Source: an uncultured Bacteroidaceae bacterium (GTDB lineage: Bacteria > Bacteroidota > Bacteroidia > Bacteroidales > Bacteroidaceae). From it: a stretch of 6,599 nt of DNA. The position numbers were made by a program, and so were the translations under genes. Position 1 is the first letter of the stretch, and each line of letters starts with the position of its first letter. The notes under the pieces were generated by a model. It made no database searches, was not told the origin of the DNA, and worked only from the letters and a program-made list of their open reading frames with translations. Location of the stretch: NCBI GenBank assembly GCA_904501945.1, contig CAJGCU010000109.1, positions 1 to 6,599 of the forward strand, read 5' to 3'. Below are positions 1-5,147 of this stretch, piece by piece.

Positions 1-668
1 AGTTTAAGTCGGCTTTGCATTTCATCCTGAAAAAGGAGGAACTTTACCGAATCTATGAGATGGATGCCGATACGGATTTGGTTATCCAGACTATTTTGCG
101 TACTTATCCAGGTGTTTTTGCCAACTTTGTCTATATAGAAGAAATAAACCTTGCTCATCTGACAGGATTGTCGGCAGAACGTATCTATCATATTCTGAAA
201 GACTTGCATCATCATCGTATCATTGATTTCATACCGCACAAAAAGACACCTGTGGTTTGCTATACGATGGCACGTGTTGAAACAGATTCTGTCAATCTCT
301 CTCCGTCTGTTTACGAAGAACGGAAAATGGATTTTCAAAAACGTATTGATGAAATTTCTGAGTATGTAACCTCTGTGGAAAAATGTCGCAGCCGTATGCT
401 TCTCAGTTATTTCGGTGAGAAAGATGCCGCTGATTGTGGACAGTGCGACGTATGTCTTGCTCGCAAAAAGGCTCATGTAAACAAATGTAACGATGTTAAG
501 CAAGCTGTTCAGATGATTACGGAATTTCTGCAAGATGGTAAAGAACATCGCTTGACCGAACTCAAAAGCCTTCCCATCCAGACGCCTCTTCTTGAAGAAG
601 CGGTTCGTTGCATGGCTGCAGATGAATTGCTGGTGGTCGATGGGATGAAGATAAAATTTAATAAATGA
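1..668 (+). CDS. recQ: RecQ-family ATP-dependent DNA helicase, C-terminal part (5' end outside window)
   Basis: This is the end of a RecQ-type DNA helicase, which unwinds DNA 3'-to-5' in recombination and repair. The frame is open from the window edge, so the helicase core lies upstream. The clearest evidence is the RecQ zinc cluster: counting from the TTG codon at position 15, Cys124, Cys141, Cys144 and Cys147 sit in KCRSR...SYFGE...CGQCDVC, with the 17-3-3 spacing of E. coli RecQ. Before it, residues about 19-85 look like a winged-helix domain (HTH around AHLTGLSAERIYHILKDL). After it, residues 160-217 form a second small helical, winged-helix-like end. No HRDC domain follows, and the protein stops at TGA 666-668. 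The domain order (winged helix, zinc, short tail) differs from E. coli RecQ, where the winged helix follows the zinc domain. The TTG at 15 is internal and not a start, because coding sequence (FKSA) reads through upstream of it. The TPR gene starts 16 nt downstream, probably in the same transcript. Confidence 0.9.
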   Translation, partial: FKSALHFILKKEELYRIYEMDADTDLVIQTILRTYPGVFANFVYIEEINLAHLTGLSAERIYHILKDLHHHRIIDFIPHKKTPVVCYTMARVETDSVNLSPSVYEERKMDFQKRIDEISEYVTSVEKCRSRMLLSYFGEKDAADCGQCDVCLARKKAHVNKCNDVKQAVQMITEFLQDGKEHRLTELKSLPIQTPLLEEAVRCMAADELLVVDGMKIKFNK

Positions 669-684
669 TATAGATAATAGATAT

Positions 685-987
685 ATGAATCCATTCGAAA
701 TCATAGCGCAGGCCACACAGGCAATTGCTGCAAATCCTTCAGATTCTGCTGCCTATAAGCAGCGTGCTCTTGTTCTTTGCCAGATGCAGCAGTTTGACGA
801 TGCCATGGCTGACCTTGACATTCTCATCAACACGCTGCATACAGATGATGCTGAAATATTTCAGCTTCGTGGCACGCTACGCATGAACAAAGGAGATAAG
901 GCAGGAGCGCTCGATGATATGCGCAAGGCATTAGACCTCAATCCAGAACTCCTTCAGCAGCTCTGTGGAGAGTTCCAAACGAAGTGA
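685..987 (+). CDS. Small tetratricopeptide-repeat (TPR) protein
   Basis: This 100-residue protein appears to consist of TPR-like helical pairs. Residues about 8-50 contain AIAANPSDSAAYKQRALVLCQMQQFDDAMADLDILI, and residues about 55-90 contain DAEIFQLRGTLRMNKGDKAGALDDMRKALDLNP. Both show the TPR pattern of spaced Ala, Gly and Leu residues ending in a Pro-type turn. There is no signal peptide or membrane segment, so it is probably cytoplasmic and binds a protein partner; the partner cannot be read from the sequence. The ATG at 685 is the only sensible start, directly after an A/T-rich spacer with no evident Shine-Dalgarno site, which is normal in Bacteroidota. It follows recQ by 16 nt, suggesting cotranscription, although the two need not share a function. 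It ends at TGA 985-987, just before two strong hairpins. Confidence 0.85.
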   Translation: MNPFEIIAQATQAIAANPSDSAAYKQRALVLCQMQQFDDAMADLDILINTLHTDDAEIFQLRGTLRMNKGDKAGALDDMRKALDLNPELLQQLCGEFQTK

Positions 988-999
988 CTCCGTTTTTGC

Positions 1000-1016
1000 C
1001 GTACCCCTCGGGTACG
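1000..1016. repeat. Inverted repeat, 7-bp stem with CTC loop, between convergent genes
   Basis: The sequence CGTACCC-CTC-GGGTACG is a perfect 7-bp inverted repeat with a 3-base loop. It begins 13 nt after the TPR stop codon. Positions 1003-1013 (ACCCCTCGGGT) recur exactly at 1026-1036 inside the next, larger hairpin. A T5 tract (993-997) lies before the stem on the plus strand, so this is not a textbook intrinsic terminator for either strand. It may help end transcription or protect 3' ends of the converging transcripts, which is inference. Confidence 0.6.
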
Positions 1017-1022
1017 ATATGG

Positions 1023-1062
1023 CACACCCCTCGGGTCCGTTACATCGGACCCGAGGGATGTG
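1023..1062. terminator. Strong GC-rich hairpin, possible bidirectional terminator of convergent operons
   Basis: A perfect 12-bp stem (1028-1039 with 1046-1057) closes a 6-base loop, TTACAT. Beyond one C/A mismatch (1027/1058), four more pairs (1023-1026 with 1059-1062) extend it. It lies between the TPR stop at 987 and the tyrA stop at 1094, where both strands need transcription to end. No T-tract follows on either strand, so a standard intrinsic terminator is not shown; termination or 3'-end stabilisation is inferred from position and stem strength. It shares an 11-base motif with the smaller hairpin at 1000-1016. Confidence 0.6.
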
Positions 1063-1093
1063 TTGATTGATGGACGATGTCGGAATAAATAAG

Positions 1094-1867
1094 TTACTTG
1101 ATATTCTTCCGAATCTTCGTCAAGTATTTTTGCATGTGTTCTTCATCGCGAGTATCGATAATCTCGATAATTTCTTTCATCTCGCTTCGAATCTGTTCCA
1201 CTTGTCCTTTCGTATAGGGATTGAAGAGGATTTCACGCAGAAGAGTGTCATCTTCTGAGAGGACGCCCTTAGCAATTTGCATGTGACGCTTGAACGTCGT
1301 TCCAGGGGCATCTTGGTGCTTCATTACGGCAGCAAAGGCAAAGGTGGAAATGAAGGGGATGGATAGTGAATAAGCCACAGTCTGGTCATGTTCTTCAAAT
1401 GTGTACTCGAAGATGTTGAGTCCGAGGCGTGAATAAAGGTCTTTGAAGAAGCATCGCCCCATATAGTCACCTTCGTTGATGATGATGGCGTTCTCGTCGT
1501 TCAGTTTGCCGAGATTGGCAAATGTGGGACCAAACATGGGATGGGTGCTCACATAGCGAAAGCCGCACGTTTCATAGTACTCTCTAAATCCTGTTTTTAC
1601 AGAAGAAATGTCGGAGAGAATGCACGACTTGGGCAAATGTGGGATAACCTGTTCGAATACCGTTAGCGTGTATTTGAGGCTGACAGCGTTGATGATTAGT
1701 TCAGGCTCGAATTTGTCAATCTCGTCCAGCGATGTGAATCGTTGGGTGTTGTACATGAAACGGAGTCGTTTGGGATCAATGTCATACACCGCTACTTCGT
1801 GGTCGAACGATAGCAGGTCTGTAAAGAATGCTCCCATCTTTCCGGCACCTAAAATCAGAATTTTCAT
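1094..1867 (-). CDS. tyrA: Prephenate dehydrogenase (tyrosine branch)
   Basis: TyrA oxidatively decarboxylates prephenate to 4-hydroxyphenylpyruvate, the direct precursor of tyrosine. The 257-residue protein begins with a Rossmann nucleotide-binding motif (GAGKMG, residues 7-12). An acidic VYDID after the second strand suggests NAD rather than NADP (inference). DISSVK (86-91) and STHPMFGPT (107-115) carry the expected catalytic Ser89 and His109, and EEHDQ (158-162) opens the helical dimerisation domain. The His usually found in the following LPH/RHF stretch is Phe172 here, and the usual substrate-binding Arg near residue 200 is not evident. There is no ACT or chorismate mutase domain. ATG 1867 was chosen because the Rossmann fold starts there; a longer in-frame reading would run into the upstream gene. 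It is the last gene of the operon, 4 nt after the DAHP synthase/chorismate mutase stop. Prephenate rather than arogenate as substrate is the family default, not proven. Confidence 0.9.
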   Translation of the reverse strand: MKILILGAGKMGAFFTDLLSFDHEVAVYDIDPKRLRFMYNTQRFTSLDEIDKFEPELIINAVSLKYTLTVFEQVIPHLPKSCILSDISSVKTGFREYYETCGFRYVSTHPMFGPTFANLGKLNDENAIIINEGDYMGRCFFKDLYSRLGLNIFEYTFEEHDQTVAYSLSIPFISTFAFAAVMKHQDAPGTTFKRHMQIAKGVLSEDDTLLREILFNPYTKGQVEQIRSEMKEIIEIIDTRDEEHMQKYLTKIRKNIK

Positions 1868-1871
1868 GACT

Positions 1872-2936
1872 CTACTTATTGATGATTTCGATTTGCTGGC
1901 GTACACTTTCCTCGTGGATGCTTTCGAATACTTTTGCAACAAAGTCTGCCCCCATTCCGCAGAGTGATCCTTGTACACCGCGTTTCGACAGTATTTCATT
2001 GTAGCGATTGGCCTGCAGTACTGTCATGTTGTGTTCCTTTTTGTAGTGGCCAATCTCACGGCAGACACGCATACGTTTAGCTAAGATATCCATAATTTGG
2101 TTATCTAGTTCGTCTATCTGTTTGCGCAGACTGGTCAGACCTTCAGAAGTAGTATGTTCATCACGGATGATAAGCAAAGAGAGAATGTAGTCAAGCACTT
2201 CTGGGGGAACCTGTTGCTTGGCATCGCTCCATGCCTTGTCGGGGTTGCAGTGCGCCTCAACGATGAGCCCGTCAAATCCCAAGTCCATAGCTTGCTGGCA
2301 GAGTGGCGCAATGAGCTCGCGACGGCCGCCGATGTGCGATGGGTCGCAGATGATAGGAAGATTAGGGATGCGGCGATGTAGCTCGATGGGAATCTGCCAC
2401 ATTGGAGCATTGCGATAAATTTTCTGCTCGTAGCTGGAGAAGCCGCGATGGATTGCTCCCATGCGCTTCACGCCTGCTTGGTTGATACGTTCCAATGCGC
2501 CAATCCACAATTCTATGTCGGGGTTGACAGGATTCTTCACAAGCACTGGGACGTCCACGCCTTTCAAGGCATCGGCAAGAGCTTGTACGGCAAAAGGATT
2601 GGCTGTAGTGCGTGCGCCTATCCAAAGGATGTCTATATCGTATTTCAGTGCCAGCTCCACATGTTCAGGTGTTGCCACTTCTGTGGAAATGAGCATGTGA
2701 GTCTCATCCTTCACCTGTTTCATCCAGGGCAGTGCCTTTTCGCCATGTCCCTCGAAACCTCCGGGTTTTGTGCGTGGTTTCCAAATGCCTGCACGGAAAT
2801 TGTGACAGCCTTTCATGGCCAGTTCACGTGCAGTTTCCATCACTTGCTCCTCGGTTTCGGCAGAGCATGGACCAGCTATCACAAACGGGCGTTCGTTGTC
2901 GCTTGGCAAATTCAGAGGTTCTAATTCTAATTCCAT
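1872..2936 (-). CDS. aroF: Bifunctional DAHP synthase (type Ibeta) / chorismate mutase (AroQ)
   Basis: The N-terminal domain (about residues 15-256) joins phosphoenolpyruvate and erythrose 4-phosphate to make DAHP, committing carbon to aromatic amino acids. AGPCS (21-25), KPRT (53-56), CDPSH (197-201) and VEAH (226-229) are diagnostic. Cys24, His201, Glu227 and Asp238 match the metal ligands of the Thermotoga enzyme, with the same 26- and 11-residue spacings between the last three. There is no N-terminal ferredoxin-like/ACT regulatory domain. After a short linker, residues about 263-354 form an AroQ chorismate mutase (chorismate to prephenate). Arg271, Arg288, Lys299, Arg311 and Gln348 match E. 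coli Arg11, Arg28, Lys39, Arg51 and Gln88, whereas Glu52 is replaced by Tyr312 and Asp48 by Gln308. C-terminal mutase fusions are known in Porphyromonas and Prevotella, where the mutase domain mediates inhibition by prephenate; the same is likely here. It starts 12 nt after the aminotransferase stop. Symbol use varies for this family. Confidence 0.93.
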   Translation of the reverse strand: MELELEPLNLPSDNERPFVIAGPCSAETEEQVMETARELAMKGCHNFRAGIWKPRTKPGGFEGHGEKALPWMKQVKDETHMLISTEVATPEHVELALKYDIDILWIGARTTANPFAVQALADALKGVDVPVLVKNPVNPDIELWIGALERINQAGVKRMGAIHRGFSSYEQKIYRNAPMWQIPIELHRRIPNLPIICDPSHIGGRRELIAPLCQQAMDLGFDGLIVEAHCNPDKAWSDAKQQVPPEVLDYILSLLIIRDEHTTSEGLTSLRKQIDELDNQIMDILAKRMRVCREIGHYKKEHNMTVLQANRYNEILSKRGVQGSLCGMGADFVAKVFESIHEESVRQQIEIINK

Positions 2937-2948
2937 ATGATGTAAGTT

Positions 2949-4118
2949 TTAATTTTTGAATACTTCTTTAATTCTTTTCAGGGCGGTTATCATTTTCTCG
3001 TCCTTAGCGCAAAGCGAGATGCGGATATACCGTTTACCATTGCTTCCAAAAATGAAGCCAGGAGTGATAAAGACACGAGCCTCGTGCAGCACCTTCTCAG
3101 TCAAGTTTTCCACATCGGGAATATGGTTGGGAATGCGTCCCCAAAGGAACATGCCTTGTTGCGTAGGGTCAAAGGTGCATCCGAGGGTGGTCATGATGGC
3201 TTCTGCAATCTTGCGACGAGTGGCATACGTTTCGATGTTGGCTTGTGTGTGCCATTCCTCCGTGTTTTCGTAGGCCTGTGCAGCCGCCAGTTGCAAAGGT
3301 CGGAACGTGCCTGAGTCGATGTTGCTTTTTATTTTCAAAATCCACTGCACGAATGTGCTGTTTGTAGCCAGCATGCCTACACGCCATCCTGGCATATTAT
3401 GGCTTTTTGACATGGAGTTGAACTCTATGCAGCATTCTTTTGCTCCAGGTACTTGCAAAATGCTGAGGTGTTCATTGCGATTCAGGATGAAAGAGTAGGG
3501 ATTGTCATTCACGATGACGATTTCGTGCTTCTGCGCAAACGCGACTAGACGTTCATATAGTTCGCGTGTGGCACGTCCTCCTGTTGGCATATTGGGATAA
3601 TTGGTCCACATCAATTTCACGCCAGTCAAGTCCATGGCTTCCAACTGTTCAAAATCTGGTTGCCATCCGTTACTTTCCAGAAGGTCGTAATTTATAATCT
3701 CTTGGCCTAGAATTTTGCTCAATGAGGTGTAAGTAGGATAGCCAGGATTGGGTACCAGCACCTTGTCGCCAGGGTTGCACAGAGCCAGAGTCACGTGCAG
3801 GATGCCCTCCTTGCTGCCGATAAGAGGTTGGATTTCAGTAGCAGGATTAAGCGTGACGTTGTACCATCTCTGATAAAAAACAGCCATTGCTTGGCGTAAT
3901 TCAGGAATGCCGACTGTGGGCTGATAGCCGTGTGCGTCAGCTTTCTTTGCATGTTCACAAAGTACCTCGATTGTCTCTTTGCTGGGTGGCATATCTGGGG
4001 AACCGATGGCAAGCGAGATGATATCCTTGCCTTCAGCATTCAGCTGTGCTACTTCTTTCAATTTTCTTGAAAAGTAGTACTCGTTTACCGATGCGAGCCT
4101 GTTTGCTGGTTGTATCAT
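2949..4118 (-). CDS. PLP-dependent class I/II aminotransferase, probably aromatic
   Basis: This 389-residue fold-type I aminotransferase most likely converts phenylpyruvate and 4-hydroxyphenylpyruvate to phenylalanine and tyrosine; that substrate assignment comes from its place between pheA and the DAHP synthase/mutase gene. Lys238 in NSMSKSHNMPGWR is the expected PLP-binding lysine. GYQPTVGIPELR (64-75), NDNPYSF (204-210, with Asp205 and Tyr208) and Arg366 in YIRIS, the expected alpha-carboxylate arginine, are all present. The usual NxPxNPTG motif reads NYPNMPTG (173-180), so the Asn that normally contacts the PLP ring oxygen is Met177. The length is normal for the family and there is no signal peptide, so it is cytoplasmic. 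The gene starts at ATG 4118, 7 nt after the pheA stop. Automated annotation might call it aspartate aminotransferase; aspartate or LL-diaminopimelate specificity cannot be excluded from sequence. Confidence 0.88.
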   Translation of the reverse strand: MIQPANRLASVNEYYFSRKLKEVAQLNAEGKDIISLAIGSPDMPPSKETIEVLCEHAKKADAHGYQPTVGIPELRQAMAVFYQRWYNVTLNPATEIQPLIGSKEGILHVTLALCNPGDKVLVPNPGYPTYTSLSKILGQEIINYDLLESNGWQPDFEQLEAMDLTGVKLMWTNYPNMPTGGRATRELYERLVAFAQKHEIVIVNDNPYSFILNRNEHLSILQVPGAKECCIEFNSMSKSHNMPGWRVGMLATNSTFVQWILKIKSNIDSGTFRPLQLAAAQAYENTEEWHTQANIETYATRRKIAEAIMTTLGCTFDPTQQGMFLWGRIPNHIPDVENLTEKVLHEARVFITPGFIFGSNGKRYIRISLCAKDEKMITALKRIKEVFKN

Positions 4119-4125
4119 AATCTGT

Positions 4126-4974
4126 TTAATTATTTATTGTACTTTTTCCTTCCTTGTATTCTCCCAAAATCTTCAGTTGCTTGGTCAGCGGACGAACTGC
4201 GTCAATGCTCTGTCGGTAGCGCGTATAGTCATTGTACATCACATCTATGTAGAACATATATTCCCATTCGCGTCCGATGATGGGCAGTGACTGAATTTTT
4301 GTCAAGTTTATTTTGTAGAATGAGAAAATACTCAGCACTTGGGAGAGAGAACCTTCGTTGTGAGGAAGGCTAAATACGATGCTAGCCTTGTTTGACTGGC
4401 TTGGCTGGCTTAGCTCTTCTGCAATCCAGGGGTCTGCAAGTACAAGGAAACGGGTGAAGTTGTGCTTGTTGGTTTCGATACCTTCTTCCAATACTTTCAT
4501 ACCGTATAAAGGTGCGGCAAACTTCGAACAAATGGCTGCATGTCCTTTCATCTGCTTCATGCTGATAGCTTTAGCTGCACCAGCAGTGTCGTCGGCCTCT
4601 ACAACTTTTAAGTCAGAGTGTTTCTTCAAGAAGTCGCGACACTGCATCAGGGCAACAGGGTGAGAATTTACTTCTTTGATGTCGCTCCAGTCTTCGTCTG
4701 GCAGACACATGATGGAATGTGAGATTCTCAGTTTGTGTTCACCTGCAATCTGCATTCCGCTGTCGCGCAGCAGTTCGTAATTGTGCAGCAACGAACCAGC
4801 TATGGTATTCTCTATTGCTACCATGGCAATGACATTTGAGTCTTTTTTCATCTCCTCAAATACATCTTCAAATGTATTGCAGCAGATGAGTTCAATCTCT
4901 TCCCCTTCGAAGTAGCAGTGGCTTGCTGCATCGTGGAATGACCCTCTTTCTCCTTGTATTGCAATTCTTTTCAT
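4126..4974 (-). CDS. pheA: Prephenate dehydratase with C-terminal ACT domain (phenylalanine branch)
   Basis: PheA decarboxylates and dehydrates prephenate to phenylpyruvate, the precursor of phenylalanine. The 282-residue protein has the two-lobed catalytic domain (about 1-182) with AIENTIAGS (53-61), NSHPVALMQC (103-112) and NFTRF (172-176); Thr174 and Arg175 are the conserved catalytic pair. Residues about 195-275 form an ACT regulatory domain (KASIVFSLPHNEGSLSQVL...). There the usual GALxxxL reads GSLSQVL and the phenylalanine-binding ESRP reads QSLP (228-231), so feedback by phenylalanine may be altered or arranged differently. No chorismate mutase domain is attached, unlike E. coli PheA; that activity is supplied two genes downstream. 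ATG 4974 starts directly with the conserved MKRIAIQGERGSFHD. It lies 7 nt beyond the T-tract of the leader terminator, so readthrough there should control this gene and the three after it. No Shine-Dalgarno site stands at normal spacing; the nearest AGGA is inside the terminator's 3' arm. Confidence 0.95.
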   Translation of the reverse strand: MKRIAIQGERGSFHDAASHCYFEGEEIELICCNTFEDVFEEMKKDSNVIAMVAIENTIAGSLLHNYELLRDSGMQIAGEHKLRISHSIMCLPDEDWSDIKEVNSHPVALMQCRDFLKKHSDLKVVEADDTAGAAKAISMKQMKGHAAICSKFAAPLYGMKVLEEGIETNKHNFTRFLVLADPWIAEELSQPSQSNKASIVFSLPHNEGSLSQVLSIFSFYKINLTKIQSLPIIGREWEYMFYIDVMYNDYTRYRQSIDAVRPLTKQLKILGEYKEGKSTINN

Positions 4975-4981
4975 GCCAATG

Positions 4982-5012
4982 AAAAAGGTCCTGCTTGATT
5001 AAGCAGGACCTT
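4982..5012 (-). terminator. Intrinsic terminator of the pheA-operon attenuator
   Basis: Reading the minus strand, AAGGTCCTGCTT (5012-5001), loop AATC (5000-4997) and AAGCAGGACCTT (4996-4985) form a perfect 12-bp hairpin. A run of five T (4986-4982), two of them paired, closes it. It sits between the leader peptide and pheA, with its T-run ending 7 nt before the pheA start codon. A strong terminator directly before the first structural gene makes sense only if it is conditional. Its 5' arm (TCCTGCTT, 5008-5001) can instead pair with GAGCAGGA upstream (5066-5059), which would disable it. Confidence 0.93.
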
Positions 5013-5066
5013 ATGGTTTAATTGTTATTTTTTCTGATACTTCTATAAACACATGACTTCCTGCTC
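5001..5066 (-). promoter_or_regulatory. Antiterminator pairing of the pheA-operon attenuator
   Basis: In the minus-strand RNA, GAGCAGGA (5066-5059) pairs with TCCTGCTT (5008-5001): seven Watson-Crick pairs plus one outer G-U pair. The 5' segment repeats AGCAGGA from the terminator's own 3' arm (4995-4989), the usual sign of an antiterminator competing for the same partner. The segment starts immediately after the leader stop codon (TAA, 5069-5067). A ribosome finishing the leader would cover it, while one stalled at an earlier Phe or Tyr codon would leave it free. The structure was paired by eye; no free energies were calculated. Confidence 0.8.
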
Positions 5067-5105
5067 TTACTTTTTGTTAAAGTAAAAGTAAAAAAAGTAT
5101 GTGTT
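5048..5105 (-). promoter_or_regulatory. Long leader hairpin (1:2, anti-antiterminator) over the Phe/Tyr codons
   Basis: The 5' arm covers leader codons 6-14 and pairs with sequence around and after the leader stop codon. The outer stem has seven pairs (5099-5105 with 5048-5054). A bulge at 5055 follows, then four pairs (5095-5098 with 5056-5059) and three weak pairs including two G-U. The inner stem has ten pairs with one G-U (5079-5088 with 5064-5073) and a five-base AACAA loop. The 3' arm contains the antiterminator segment 5059-5066. Formation of this hairpin would therefore hide that segment and favour termination when the leader is not translated. A stalled ribosome on the Phe/Tyr codons would break it. 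Pairing was found by inspection. Confidence 0.8.
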
Positions 5106-5120
5106 AAAGAATGTGCTCAT
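5067..5120 (-). CDS. Phe/Tyr leader peptide of the pheA operon
   Basis: This 17-codon ORF encodes MSTFFNTYFFYFYFNKK, ending in TAA at 5069-5067. Nine of 17 residues are aromatic: Phe at 4, 5, 9, 10, 12 and 14, and Tyr at 8, 11 and 13. It begins about 20 nt after the expected transcription start, behind an A/G-rich stretch (GAAAGAAACA) typical of Bacteroidota initiation. It is followed by alternative antiterminator and terminator hairpins and then pheA. The peptide itself probably has no function; its translation would measure charged tRNA-Phe and tRNA-Tyr, like PheL in E. coli. Unlike PheL, which is rich in Phe only, it includes Tyr, matching an operon that also makes tyrosine. It is unlikely to be chance: aromatic codons, hairpin positions and gene order all agree. 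Confidence 0.9.
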   Translation of the reverse strand: MSTFFNTYFFYFYFNKK

Positions 5121-5147
5121 TGTTTCTTTCTTTTTGAATTCTGGATG

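Noticed and set aside
961..997. A possible plus-strand terminator using GGAG...CTCC followed by TTTTT at 993-997
   Set aside because: Only four or five interrupted pairs form, with the TPR stop codon inside the loop. The hairpins at 1000-1062 are far stronger.
1868..1999. A 44-residue N-terminal extension of tyrA (start at 1999)
   Set aside because: It overlaps the end of the DAHP synthase/chorismate mutase gene in another frame. The Rossmann fold begins exactly at the internal Met (ATG 1867), 4 nt after that gene's stop.
2448..2924. A 158-codon plus-strand open frame opposite the DAHP synthase
   Set aside because: It is antisense to a strongly conserved enzyme with all motifs intact, and its translation is Cys/His-rich with no recognisable domain. 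It is a shadow frame.
4982..5120. A T-box or amino-acid riboswitch instead of a leader-peptide attenuator
   Set aside because: The leader is too short, has no T-box-like conserved element or specifier stem that I can see, and the Phe/Tyr codon-rich ORF explains the pairings directly.
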